From Pantoea sp. Ep11b (GTDB taxonomy: Bacteria; Pseudomonadota; Gammaproteobacteria; Enterobacterales; Enterobacteriaceae): 64,000 nucleotides of DNA. The notes under the pieces were generated by a model that made no database searches, was not told the origin of the DNA, and saw only the letters and a program-made list of their open reading frames with translations. The stretch is taken from positions 2,728,001 through 2,792,000 of the forward strand of contig NZ_CP160631.1 in NCBI RefSeq assembly GCF_040783975.1, given 5' to 3'. Made by a program: the position numbers and the translations under genes. Each line of letters opens with the position of its first letter. The first letter of the stretch is position 1. This document shows, piece by piece, positions 36,119-44,691 of this stretch.

Positions 36119-36831
36119 TAGTGCTCCAGGGTCAGTTCGATCATGTCACCGCGCGTCAGGCTGACGGAGTATTCCGCCAGCGCGCCATCGCAGGTTTTGT
36201 TCAGGGTGCGCACGCAGAGCAGTGGCGCGTGCAGGGCGATATCGAGCTGGCGGCACTCTTTGGCCTGCGCGCGGCGGGTGCTTATACGCGTCTGGGTGCG
36301 CACCAGCTGTTTGCCGGTGTGCTCCACCAGAAAGTCGTGCAGCGAGCCGCTGTTAAAGTGCTGAAGCTGCGGCCACCAGCTGAGATCGGCCAGGAAGTGG
36401 TTAATCAGGCAGAGCGGCACGCCGTTGGCGCGGCGCAGGGTGCGCAGATGAATGACGTTGTCGCCCTCTTTCACGCCCAGCGCACTGGCGACGTCGTTGC
36501 TGGCCGGACGCAGCACCGCCAGCAGCCGTTCACTGGTCGGGTGGCTGCCCTGTTCCAGCAGATTCTGGCTGAAGCGCGCCTGGGCATGCAGCGGATAGTC
36601 ATAGGGCCGCATCAGCACCAGGATGCCGACGCCGTGGCGGCGCTGGAGCAGGCCTTTCTGCACCAGCTCATCCACCGCCCGACGCAGCGTGTGGCGGTTC
36701 ACCGCATAGTGATCGGCGAGCTGTTGCTCGGAGGGCAGATAGTCACCGCAGCGATAACGCTCTTTCAGCGCCTGCTCCAGCTGGGCGGCAACGGCCTGAT
36801 AGACAGTGGTCGGATGTCTGGATAACTCCAT
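36118..36831 (-). CDS. phnF: PhnF, GntR/HutC-family regulator
   Basis: 237 residues. The N-terminal winged helix is at about 10-72 (YRCGDYLPSEQQLADHYAVN, RHTLRRAVDELVQKGLLQRR), followed by a UTRA ligand domain (ARFSQNLLEQGSHPTSERLL; LHDFLVEHTGKQL; AEYSVSLTRGDMIELTLEH). The start is the ATG at 36831 (MELSRHPT), matching the E. coli N-terminus; the open frame extends to 36969 without family similarity and crosses the putative Pho box. It is the first gene of the phn operon and is believed to repress it locally. Confidence 0.92.
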   Translation of the reverse strand: MELSRHPTTVYQAVAAQLEQALKERYRCGDYLPSEQQLADHYAVNRHTLRRAVDELVQKGLLQRRHGVGILVLMRPYDYPLHAQARFSQNLLEQGSHPTSERLLAVLRPASNDVASALGVKEGDNVIHLRTLRRANGVPLCLINHFLADLSWWPQLQHFNSGSLHDFLVEHTGKQLVRTQTRISTRRAQAKECRQLDIALHAPLLCVRTLNKTCDGALAEYSVSLTRGDMIELTLEH

Positions 36832-36911
36832 CACGATGAAATCCTCACGGGTTACAGAGTGGGAACGCAGTGACAAGACGCTGCGGGATGGGAGTAGCTT
36901 GCGGGGATCAG

Positions 36912-36951
36912 ATGACACTACCGTGACGACGCGGTGAAGGAGTGGTGAACC
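36912..36951 (-). promoter_or_regulatory. Extended Pho-box-like repeats upstream of phnF
   Basis: On the plus strand, the units ATGACAC (36912), GTGACGA (36923), GTGAAGG (36934) and GTGAACC (36945) occur at exact 11-base steps, the reverse complement of PhoB half-sites. The first is a near-perfect half-site and the others are progressively degenerate. The site lies about 80 bases before the phnF ATG and predicts PhoB activation of phnFGHIJKLMNP. Confidence 0.55.
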
Positions 36952-37172
36952 TGATGGAGAGGTGTGCACCGGGATGCGTCAGCGAACACCCCGGAACCGG
37001 CCGTGGAAAAACAGTTAAAGCAGACGACGGGGCTTCAGCCACGGCCCTTTTGCCGCACACGCTTTTTTGACCACGGTGACAAAACGGCAATCCGCCCGGC
37101 GGGAAATATAAAGTTGGTTAACGGATGACCGATATTCTAAGCAGGCGTCTTTAACACAACATGGAGAGAGTA
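36952..37172. other. Divergent intergenic region phnF / unknown gene
   Basis: About 220 bases with no supported gene. It becomes AT-rich after 37090 (GAAATATAAAGTTGG), which suits a plus-strand promoter for the gene at 37173. Confidence 0.4.
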
Positions 37173-37985
37173 ATGATTAGCGCATCTGAAAACAGCCTGA
37201 TCGGCGCAGACGTATTCAGCAAGCAGCAGAGTCTGCCCAGAACGATCACGCTGACACAAGAACAGGTCAGTAAACTGATGGACCCGGCCCCTTCCGCCCT
37301 GCCGCAGCTCAGTCAGGCGGCCCGCGATAAAAATCTGAGTGAGGTGGTTCAGCTTCGTAACGGGATAATGGATAAAAGCCGTGCTGCCACCCATGGTATT
37401 ACCAACGAGATCGACACCTGGTTTTCCGCGCTGCAGTCCGACGCCACGCTCTCTGCAACTGATATGTCCGGACTGATTTCAGATGCGCTGCAATCCTACA
37501 GCGGTTCCGGTAATTCCACGACGCTTTCTATGGATCTTGCCGTCACAAAAGGCATGCTGAATAAGCTGGTTGAACGTTTTGTCCCCGGGGAAAAACAGGC
37601 CGACAGCTTCCGTGAAGTGGCAAAATTTGTCGCCGATAAGGTAAAAACGCAGGATACGCTCCTGCACGATCTTACCCGGCAGTCACTGGACATAGCCCGA
37701 CAGTATGGCGACAGCGCAGGCGTAAACCAGTTTCAGCAGCAGTTAGATCTGCTAAGCCGTGGGGAGCATGAGACGCAGAAAGAACGCGATGCCCTCTTCA
37801 GCCTCACGGATGCAACAGACAGCAGCGCCGGATGGCTGTCCGGCTTCCGGCAGATGGTCAGCCAGAGTAGTGACAGCGACTTCTTTAAAAGCATCAGCTA
37901 CGACCATATTGCACAACTGGGATCGCACATCGCGCAGTTCGTCCATAAGGCGCAGCACGCTGATCCCGGCTTTTCGCTAAGTTAA
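37173..37985 (+). CDS. Unknown 270-residue helical protein
   Basis: The ATG at 37173 has GGAGAGAG in front; the in-frame ATG at 37161 lies before that site. The product is 270 residues, polar, without cysteine, signal peptide or membrane segment, with only two tryptophans. Long amphipathic helices are suggested around 120-185 (KGMLNKLVERFV, REVAKFVADKVKTQDTLLHD) and 240-262 (FKSISYDHIAQLGSHIAQFV). The serine-rich N-terminus (MISASENSLIGADVFSKQQS) would suit a secretion signal of a type III substrate, but that is speculation. I do not recognise the family. It stands alone between phn and the rhodopsin pair, convergent to the latter. Confidence 0.75.
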   Translation: MISASENSLIGADVFSKQQSLPRTITLTQEQVSKLMDPAPSALPQLSQAARDKNLSEVVQLRNGIMDKSRAATHGITNEIDTWFSALQSDATLSATDMSGLISDALQSYSGSGNSTTLSMDLAVTKGMLNKLVERFVPGEKQADSFREVAKFVADKVKTQDTLLHDLTRQSLDIARQYGDSAGVNQFQQQLDLLSRGEHETQKERDALFSLTDATDSSAGWLSGFRQMVSQSSDSDFFKSISYDHIAQLGSHIAQFVHKAQHADPGFSLS

Positions 37986-38037
37986 CGCCATCCGCTCTGC
38001 GGTCGGTGTAAGCACTGAACGCCTGAGAAAGGTGTTG

Positions 38038-38847
38038 TTATGCCGGCTGCCGTCGTTCAAACCAGGGCGTGATCACCATATGGGGAATCGCCAGCGCCGC
38101 CAGCGCAGCAAAGAGTGACTGGATACCCGCCCTGTCGGCAGGATGAAGCATCACTGCGGTTCCCGCCGCCAGCAGAATGGCTGCCGTCAGTACCGGCCAG
38201 GTGGCGTGCAGATAGCCGTTGTAGCTGTCACACCCGAGCTGATCGCGCCGTAAGCGGGTTTGCGGCAGCGCATGCAGGATTAAAAAGCCCATCGAAAAAC
38301 CGACAAACGGCGGCAGTACCACCAGCGCCAGTATGCCGGTAATCAGTGAGCCGTCGTGACGACGTACGCCTGTAACGATCAGGCCCGCCGCACATATCCC
38401 ACCCGTTATCGCTACGCCTGCTGCCACAGAACGCGGAATGGCTGAAGTCAGCCCGGCCTGCTGCAGAATGGTACTGAACTGGCTCAGATGCAGGGCGGCG
38501 GGTGCCGCGATCATGCCGATCCCCCGCGCCAGGCGTTCGATGAGATGCCCCCGCGGGGCATCCTCAAGGGCAAAATGTATTGCGGAGGCCAGCAAAAAGC
38601 CGGGCAGTGCCAGAGCCGAATCGTAATGCCACCAGCAGAGACAGAGCACGATGACCACGATGTAGGCGGCAAGAAACGGCAGCCGACGCTCGCGCCGGAC
38701 CACCTCAAGATCGCTGGCACCGTGTGCCATCCCGAGGAAGCCAATCGCCATCACCGCAAAGGCCAGCTGAACAGACAGGGGGTTCAGGGAGGCAACAAAG
38801 GCTGCTCCCCAGAGCGCCGCCCATCCGCCCTGCTTTAGCCGGATCAT
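38038..38847 (-). CDS. blh: Brp/Blh-family beta-carotene 15,15'-dioxygenase
   Basis: 269 residues, polytopic membrane protein with about seven to eight hydrophobic segments. The conserved histidine and acidic motifs of Brp/Blh enzymes are visible: GMAHGASDLEV at about 39-49, AIHFALEDAPRGH at about 90-102, LILHALPQTR at about 190-199 and IPHMVITPWFERR near the C-terminus. The family splits beta-carotene into two retinal molecules in the inner membrane. It overlaps the rhodopsin gene by 4 bases (ATGA), so retinal supply and opsin are translationally coupled. Beta-carotene must come from crt genes elsewhere (not in this window), which Pantoea is well known to carry. Confidence 0.93.
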   Translation of the reverse strand: MIRLKQGGWAALWGAAFVASLNPLSVQLAFAVMAIGFLGMAHGASDLEVVRRERRLPFLAAYIVVIVLCLCWWHYDSALALPGFLLASAIHFALEDAPRGHLIERLARGIGMIAAPAALHLSQFSTILQQAGLTSAIPRSVAAGVAITGGICAAGLIVTGVRRHDGSLITGILALVVLPPFVGFSMGFLILHALPQTRLRRDQLGCDSYNGYLHATWPVLTAAILLAAGTAVMLHPADRAGIQSLFAALAALAIPHMVITPWFERRQPA

Positions 38848-39557
38848 GCGCTTGCAGCACCCTCATAGCGGCTCTGCGAAAGCGCGTTTTTCAGGTTTCC
38901 GGCGGCGTAGAAGGCGTAGAAGACCTTGGCGATGACATCCAGAATTAAAAACACCCAGACTGAGGTCGGATCGGTAATCATCCGGAGCCCTTCCGGACCC
39001 ACCAGAAAAACGATCGGATAGATGAACCAGACAATGGTCAGCAGCGCCACGTCTTTGTTGTAAGCCGCTGCCAGGGCACGTCCCCGCGTTGCGGCGATGG
39101 TGCGCAGCGGCCCCCAGAGCAGGTAAACCACGCCCAGGAAGGCGGCACAGGACCAGAGATACCAGACCCACTTCGCAACACCGCTTTCAGCCAGCGAAGA
39201 GACCAGACCGGTGATGATCATCATTACATCCAGCACGATGATGGCCGTCAGAAAGCCCCCCATTTCGCCCGGTTTGCCTTCCTCATGGAAGGCCAGCATG
39301 ACGAGGCCAGCCAGCAGGATCGGTGTGGTGACAGACCAATCGGCATAGCGTGCCAGGTAGAGGGTCACGCCATTGTCCAGCGTAAGGTTACCGAATCCCA
39401 TCGCCATTGCCAGATAGGCGGTCGCGGCGATAAAGGGCACAGAAGCGTGCATCAGCGTATGGTGACAGGCAGGAAACTGTTTTCCGCCTGTGGCGTAAAT
39501 AACCAGTGACGCAATAGCCATGATCGAAAATCCGATCATAAACGCGGTTTGATCCAT
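38844..39557 (-). CDS. Microbial rhodopsin, outward proton pump of the DTG type
   Basis: 237 residues with seven membrane helices and no signal peptide. Helix C contains RYADWSVTTPILLAGL: arginine 70, proton acceptor D73, T77 and, at the position of the usual carboxylic donor, G84. Helix G contains LDVIAKVFYAF with D207 and the retinal Schiff base lysine K211. H37 on helix B (LMHASVP) aligns with bacteriorhodopsin T46. This set is the mark of the proteobacterial pump group that lacks a carboxylic donor and uses a helix B histidine. Leucine 81, at the spectral switch position, predicts green absorption. A GGAGAG site precedes the ATG, and a likely sigma-70 promoter lies 70 bases upstream. It would pump protons out of the cell in light. 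Confidence 0.95.
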   Translation of the reverse strand: MDQTAFMIGFSIMAIASLVIYATGGKQFPACHHTLMHASVPFIAATAYLAMAMGFGNLTLDNGVTLYLARYADWSVTTPILLAGLVMLAFHEEGKPGEMGGFLTAIIVLDVMMIITGLVSSLAESGVAKWVWYLWSCAAFLGVVYLLWGPLRTIAATRGRALAAAYNKDVALLTIVWFIYPIVFLVGPEGLRMITDPTSVWVFLILDVIAKVFYAFYAAGNLKNALSQSRYEGAASA

Positions 39558-39626
39558 TTTGTTCTCTCCTGAACTGAGACGCCGGAAAACGTCCGCAGTG
39601 CTGCAATATTTAGCGTTAAAATCCCG

Positions 39627-39654
39627 TTTATATTCATTGCCTGAATATGCTCAA
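39627..39654 (-). promoter_or_regulatory. Likely sigma-70 promoter of the rhodopsin operon
   Basis: On the minus strand TTGAGC (39654-39649) and TATAAA (39632-39627) are separated by 16 bases. Transcription would start near 39620, giving a 5' leader of about 60 bases before the rhodopsin ATG. Confidence 0.45.
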
Positions 39655-40317
39655 AGTATATGGCGGGATTAACTTTCTGCCTGTCACAGGCGCAGCAAGC
39701 GTTAATTTTCAAAAAAACTGTTTAAATAAGTCTCTTTTTCGGACATTTTTTCTCCTTTACATAACCTGACAATGTAATGAACTGTTTCTGTTGATGTCCT
39801 GCTGACTGCCTCTTTACGCCGCAGGCCACCCCGAAATTTAAATAAAAACGCTATTTATCATTTAGTTGTAAATTACCCCGCTTTTCAGAAAACCATTTCT
39901 ATCAGCATCTGACATTGCCATGACAATATTTTTGGCTGGAAAAAGTGCAGCAACCGTCTATGAAAACGCTAATCGTCAGGCGTCAGTCCGGCGGGAAGTT
40001 GTCTGCTCAGATATTATTTCTGACAGCCAGAAGCCGACCCATGCTCAGAATAGGCTCGACCTGTTCAGCAGGCAGGATTTATCCGCCTGCGTGATTTCAG
40101 ACATCACCGTGCGGCCCTGAAAGAGGGGAATAAAACAGAGGCGCTTCTGCGACTTATTTCCTGACGGGTGACGCCGCCGCGTTCAACAGCCATCCGGCGC
40201 ATCCGCGTCGTTCGCTCTCCGGGAGAAATCGCCTGAATGTGCAGAGGATAAAAGCCGGACAGCCGCCCGTCTGATCGGGTTTCCTTTGCGGACGGCCGCC
40301 CTGCTCTCTGAACGTCG
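39655..40317. other. Intergenic region between rhodopsin and MscS-type genes
   Basis: About 660 bases, AT-rich from 39655 to about 39960 and GC-rich after 40150. I see no supported gene. A 66-codon plus-strand frame at 39920 has no ribosome-binding site or family similarity. The AT-rich part may bind regulators of the rhodopsin promoter; no operator is recognisable. Confidence 0.4.
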
Positions 40318-41409
40318 TTACTCTGCGCTCTCGCGCACCACCTTCCCGCTTTCGCTATCCGTCAGCGACGCCCTGACCAGCGGCAGGCTTTGCGGGTAGT
40401 TCTGCTGAATAAACTCAATCATCTTTTCCCGGACGTAGCAGCGCAGGTCGAAGGCGATAGGGGAGTTCTGTGCGGTCATCAGCATCCTGATGGTCATGGT
40501 CTTCTCGGTGGTGTCGGTCACCTGCAGAACCTGGGTTTCGCCATCCCACAGGCGGGTTTCGCTCAGCACCTTTTCAAAATGCCGGCGCAGCGGCTCCAGC
40601 GGCATCGAGTAATCAACGTAGAGAAACACCGAGCCTAAGATCTGGGCGTTATTGCGCGTCCAGTTCTGGAACGGGTTTTCAGTAAAATAGGTGATCGGCA
40701 GCACGAGACGGCGCAGATCCCAGATACGCACCACCACATAGGTCAGGTTGATCTCTTCTATCCAGCCCCACTCTTTCTCCACCACCACCGCATCATCAAT
40801 CTTAATCGGCTGGGTAAAGGCGATCTGGATACCGGCAAACAGATTGACCAGCGACTTCTGCAGGGCGAAACCGATAATAATCCCGGCCACACCGGCACCG
40901 GCCAGGATGGTGGTGCCGAATTTGCGGACGCCAGGAAAGCTCAGCAGGATCAGCGAAACGCAGAAGAGCACCAGGATGACAATCACCACTTTTTTGACAT
41001 AGATAATCTGGGTGCGGATTTTGCGCGCCCGCAGGTTATTGGAGATGTTGATGTCATAGCGGATATAGAGCATATCCTGCGCCACATTCGTCAGCCGGAT
41101 CAAGACCGAGCAGAAGGACATAATGATAAAGACGTTGATGATGTTGGTGATTAACTCCAGTGAATCAGGATGGAAGTTAATGTAGTTGATACCGACATTG
41201 ATCATCAGCAGCGGAATGAAGAAAAACATGGAACCCCTGAGGTGTTTCTCAAGGGATTTAAACAGTTTTCTGTCGCGGATCTGCCAGTAGCGGATAAACC
41301 CGAGCAGGATCAGGCGGGCCAGAAAACCCAGAATAAACGAGAGCGAGACGAGTAATACAACAGGCACCCACGAGGGGAAACCAGATAACTCACCGAATAA
41401 CAAAGGCAT
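40318..41409 (-). CDS. MscS-family mechanosensitive channel
   Basis: 363 residues with membrane segments at about 12-38, 58-78, 85-108, 137-160 and the pore helix region 163-195 (GTTILAGAGVAGIIIGFALQ, then KSLVNLFAGIQIAFTQPIKI), the MscS pore signature. The cytoplasmic beta domain follows (IDDAVVVEKEWGWIEEINLT, TYVVVRIWDLRRLVLPITYF). It opens under membrane tension to release solutes during osmotic downshock. It is larger than E. coli MscS (286 residues), with two extra N-terminal helices as in YbdG-like members. It is divergent from the GGDEF-EAL gene. Confidence 0.88.
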   Translation of the reverse strand: MPLLFGELSGFPSWVPVVLLVSLSFILGFLARLILLGFIRYWQIRDRKLFKSLEKHLRGSMFFFIPLLMINVGINYINFHPDSLELITNIINVFIIMSFCSVLIRLTNVAQDMLYIRYDINISNNLRARKIRTQIIYVKKVVIVILVLFCVSLILLSFPGVRKFGTTILAGAGVAGIIIGFALQKSLVNLFAGIQIAFTQPIKIDDAVVVEKEWGWIEEINLTYVVVRIWDLRRLVLPITYFTENPFQNWTRNNAQILGSVFLYVDYSMPLEPLRRHFEKVLSETRLWDGETQVLQVTDTTEKTMTIRMLMTAQNSPIAFDLRCYVREKMIEFIQQNYPQSLPLVRASLTDSESGKVVRESAE

Positions 41410-41784
41410 TATCTTCCCTTTCAGTAAGCTGACAGCCTCAGGCTGGCAGGCAAGTGATACATGCAGTAACCGTTGTATTCACGGTTATCCGTTCGTCAAT
41501 CAGCGCAGACAAGTATGAACCATAGCCGCGAAGTTCACAGGGAATGCGGGAAAGCCCGCGTTCACCCCGCGCGGGACAGACGCTGTTTACCCTTCCGGCC
41601 GCCTCGCTTCATTAGATTCACTGATGAAAGGCGCAATTTTCCCGCCTGACCATTCGCAACCGTCGCGGCGCGCCACGCGCGAAAAACGTCATTCAGCCGC
41701 CGATTAAACCGGGCGAGGCATGGACGATCGGCTGGCATCTGCTAATTTTTAAGCTGTTCCCCTGATGCTGAGAAGAACAACAGT
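41410..41784. other. Divergent intergenic region mscS-like / GGDEF-EAL
   Basis: 375 bases, moderately GC-rich, with short inverted repeats such as GCGGG / CCCGC near 41545-41575. No gene is supported. Confidence 0.4.
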
Positions 41785-43959
41785 ATGATTAGCACACTTA
41801 AACTTTCCTCTGATTTCCGGCGCAGTTTCCTGCGCGAGGTGCTGGTGCCGCTGGTGGCGATCTTACTGCTGACCTTTACCGGCGCGGGCGCTGCGCTGTT
41901 TGCCGGCACGTCGCTGACCAACAGCGAAGCGCGGCATCAGCAGCAACGGATGATCGAAGCCTCTTTTTCGCAGAGCTTGAGTGAACATCTGCGCCAGTTG
42001 CACAGCCTGTCACGCTGGACACCGTTGCAGCAGCATCTGGCGGAAAGTCACAGTGACAAATGGCTGGATGAGAATATTGGCGAGTGGCTCTATGAGATGT
42101 TCGGCCATCAGCTGATCATGGTGCTGGACCCGCAAAACCAGATTGTCCGGGTCTGGCGTGAAGGCCAGCCGATCGCCGCCCCGGATAACGACCCGCTGAC
42201 TGGTGAGGTATTACAGAACCCGCTGGTCAGCGATCCGGGTCGCCAGGATGATGCCGATTATACCCGCGTAAGCCAGCGCGCGGCGGCGCTGGCCGTGGGG
42301 GCGATCCAGCAGGATAGCGATACCCAGCCACGGTTCCGGCTGGTAAGTCTGAAATTTCTCGATGATGGCTATCTGGCCAGCCTGGCGGAACGCAATCAGC
42401 TGCAGGGGCTGCACTTCTCCGATGGCGCCTCCCAGCCGGAGGCCAGCGCCCGCTATCTGCTGATTGCCCAGGCGGGCGATCCGGTAGGCTATCTCAACTG
42501 GATCCCCTCCCGTCCCGGTGCGGACATGCTGCGGACCATCGGCCCCTCTACCGGACTGGCGGTGCTGGCGATCTCCCTGCTCTGCCTCTATATGGTGCGG
42601 CGGCTCTGGCACTCGTCGGTGAACCTTTCCCAGTCGATGCTCCGGCTCGGCGCGTCGGAGGCCCAGGCGCAGCATCTGGCGTTTCATGATGTGCTCACCG
42701 GGCTGCCCAACCGTGCGCTGATTGAGGATCGCCTGACTCAGGCGCTGGCGCTGGCGACACGTCACGATCAGCGGGTGGCGCTGCTGCTCATCGACCTCGA
42801 CCGCTTTAAAACCATTAATGACACCCACGGCCATCACGCCGGGGATGAGCTGATTATCGCGGTGGCGCAGCGTCTGAGCCGTCTGGTGCGCGCCAGCGAT
42901 ACCGTCGGCCGCCTGGGCGGCGACGAGTTTATCGTGGTGATGCCGGAGGTGGAAAGCATCGGTCAGGTGCAGAGTCTGGCGCAGCGCATCATCGACGAAC
43001 TGGGCCGTCCCTTTACGCTGTTCGGCAGCGATATCTGGAGCGGGGCCAGTATCGGCGTAACGCTGGCCCCCAAAGATGGCATCGATCGGCTTGAGCTGAT
43101 GCGCAAGGCGGATATCGCGCTCTATGAGGCCAAAAGCGGCGGACGGGGCAGATACCGTCAGTTTGAACGGGCGATGGATGAGTCGGTGCGCACCCGTCAG
43201 GCTATCGCCGCCGACCTGCGGATCGCGCTGCAGCAGCATCAGGGGCTGGCGGTGTGGTATCAGCCGCTGATGGAGATCAGCGGACAGCAGATGGTGGGCG
43301 TCGAAGCGCTGCTGCGCTGGCATCATCCGACCCGCGGCCCGATTGCACCCGGTGAGTTTATCGCGATTGCCGAAGAGACCGGCCTGATTATTCCGCTGGG
43401 CGAATGGGTGCTGGCCGAAGCCTGCGCGACGCAGCAGCGTTTCCCCGAACTGCTGGTGGCAGTCAACGTTTCACCCGTTCAGTTCCGCGCGACCGGCTTC
43501 GTTGAGCGGGTGATGGCTATCGTCAGCGAGCATGGCGGCGATCCGACCCGTCTGGAGCTGGAGATCACCGAGGGGGTGCTCATTGAAGATGAACGCGAGG
43601 CGCGCGCGATTATTGTGGCGCTGCGCGACGCGGGCTTCCGGATTGCGCTGGATGACTTCGGCACCGGCTACTCCAGCCTCAACTATCTGAGCACGTTCCC
43701 GGTCGATAAAATCAAAATCGATCGCTCCTTCACCCAGTCGCTGGGCGTGGCCGAAAATTCGGTGGCGATTGTGGAGTCAGTGGTGAAACTGGGGCACGCC
43801 ATGGGGCTGATGGTCACGGCGGAAGGCGTTGAAACGCCGGGGCAGATGTCTGCGCTGGCGAATGCGGGCTGCAATCAGTTGCAGGGTTATCTCTTCAGCC
43901 AGGCCGTGCCCGCCGACCGGCTCGCGGCCCTGATTGAGTCCTCCCCGCAACAGGCGTGA
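41785..43959 (+). CDS. CHASE4-like GGDEF-EAL cyclic-di-GMP enzyme
   Basis: 724 residues. TM1 is about 19-43, a CHASE4-like periplasmic sensor about 50-250 and TM2 about 252-272. The GGDEF domain is at about 295-460, with intact GGDEF at 378-382 and an RxxD inhibitory site (RASD 369-372) five residues before it. The EAL domain is at about 470-715, with EAL at 507-509, NVSPVQF, LEITEG, DDFGTGYSS, KIDRSF and EGVET all intact. Both catalytic domains therefore look active, and the net direction (synthesis or breakdown of c-di-GMP) cannot be told from sequence. It would couple an external signal to motility or biofilm control. Confidence 0.92.
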   Translation: MISTLKLSSDFRRSFLREVLVPLVAILLLTFTGAGAALFAGTSLTNSEARHQQQRMIEASFSQSLSEHLRQLHSLSRWTPLQQHLAESHSDKWLDENIGEWLYEMFGHQLIMVLDPQNQIVRVWREGQPIAAPDNDPLTGEVLQNPLVSDPGRQDDADYTRVSQRAAALAVGAIQQDSDTQPRFRLVSLKFLDDGYLASLAERNQLQGLHFSDGASQPEASARYLLIAQAGDPVGYLNWIPSRPGADMLRTIGPSTGLAVLAISLLCLYMVRRLWHSSVNLSQSMLRLGASEAQAQHLAFHDVLTGLPNRALIEDRLTQALALATRHDQRVALLLIDLDRFKTINDTHGHHAGDELIIAVAQRLSRLVRASDTVGRLGGDEFIVVMPEVESIGQVQSLAQRIIDELGRPFTLFGSDIWSGASIGVTLAPKDGIDRLELMRKADIALYEAKSGGRGRYRQFERAMDESVRTRQAIAADLRIALQQHQGLAVWYQPLMEISGQQMVGVEALLRWHHPTRGPIAPGEFIAIAEETGLIIPLGEWVLAEACATQQRFPELLVAVNVSPVQFRATGFVERVMAIVSEHGGDPTRLELEITEGVLIEDEREARAIIVALRDAGFRIALDDFGTGYSSLNYLSTFPVDKIKIDRSFTQSLGVAENSVAIVESVVKLGHAMGLMVTAEGVETPGQMSALANAGCNQLQGYLFSQAVPADRLAALIESSPQQA

Positions 43960-43970
43960 GCGCCAGAAGC

Positions 43971-44006
43971 AGCCTGAGCGCCGCTGTGCGCTCAGGCTGG
44001 CTTTTT
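43971..44006 (+). terminator. Terminator after the GGDEF-EAL gene
   Basis: An 11-bp perfect stem AGCCTGAGCGC / GCGCTCAGGCT with a 6-base loop, followed by GGC and TTTTT. Its T tract overlaps the stop codon of the convergent hydrolase gene. Confidence 0.88.
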
Positions 44007-44691
44007 ACGTCCCGGCTCCCAGGCTGTCCAGCAGCGCAGCCGAGGAGGCAACTGCACCGAAAATCCCCCCCTGCATGTGAATCATGCTCAGCGCCGCCTC
44101 ATGATGACGCCGCTCGGTCGCCGCGCAGCAGTCGGAGAGGACCAGACACTCAAAGCCGCGATCGTTGGCCTCGCGCAGCGTGGTGTGGACACAGACGTCG
44201 GTCGTGATCCCGGTGAGGATCAGATTACGGATGCCCTGGCTGCGGAGGATCAGCGCCAGATCGGTGGCGTAAAACGACCCTTTACCCGGTTTGTCGATTA
44301 CCACTTCATCCGGTAAGGGTGCCAGCTCGGGAATAATCTCCCAGCCCGGTTCGCCACGCACCAGAATGCGGCCACAGGGCCCGGTATCCCCGATGCCGGC
44401 GTTCATACGACGCGAACGCCAGCGTTTGTTGGCGGGCAGATCGCTGAGATCGGGCCGGTGCCCTTCGCGGGTATGGATAACCGGAAACTGCCGGGCACGC
44501 ATCACCGCCAGCACCTGCTGCAGCGGGGCGATCGGCGCACGGGTCAGGCTGACGTCATAGCCCATGCTGTCGACGTAGCCGCCCACGCCGCAAAAGTCGG
44601 TCTGCATATCGATCACAATCAGCGCCGTATCGGCCGGGGTGAAACTGCCGTCAAACGGCCAGCTGTAAGGTGTGGAATTAACACTAAACAT
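44005..44691 (-). CDS. Biuret amidohydrolase-like cysteine hydrolase
   Basis: 228 residues, isochorismatase-fold amidase. The catalytic triad is visible: D28 ([10 protein letters not shown]), K137 (DKPGKGSF) and C167 ([10 protein letters not shown]). The body follows biuret hydrolase BiuH very closely as I remember it: [40 protein letters not shown] and [20 protein letters not shown]. BiuH splits biuret to allophanate and ammonia. The operon partners, an amidase and an NCS1 permease, fit uptake and stepwise hydrolysis of a nitrogen-rich compound. Related isochorismatase-type amidases (for example ureidoacrylate hydrolases) are alternatives. It overlaps the permease gene by 8 bases. Confidence 0.75.
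   Translation of the reverse strand: MFSVNSTPYSWPFDGSFTPADTALIVIDMQTDFCGVGGYVDSMGYDVSLTRAPIAPLQQVLAVMRARQFPVIHTREGHRPDLSDLPANKRWRSRRMNAGIGDTGPCGRILVRGEPGWEIIPELAPLPDEVVIDKPGKGSFYATDLALILRSQGIRNLILTGITTDVCVHTTLREANDRGFECLVLSDCCAATERRHHEAALSMIHMQGGIFGAVASSAALLDSLGAGT

Noticed and set aside
36118..36969. Longer phnF from 36969
   Set aside because: The 46 extra residues have no family similarity and cross the Pho-box-like repeats; the ATG at 36831 fits E. coli PhnF.
39920..40120. 66-codon plus-strand frame upstream of the rhodopsin operon
   Set aside because: No ribosome-binding site, no similarity and an intergenic base composition; probably chance.
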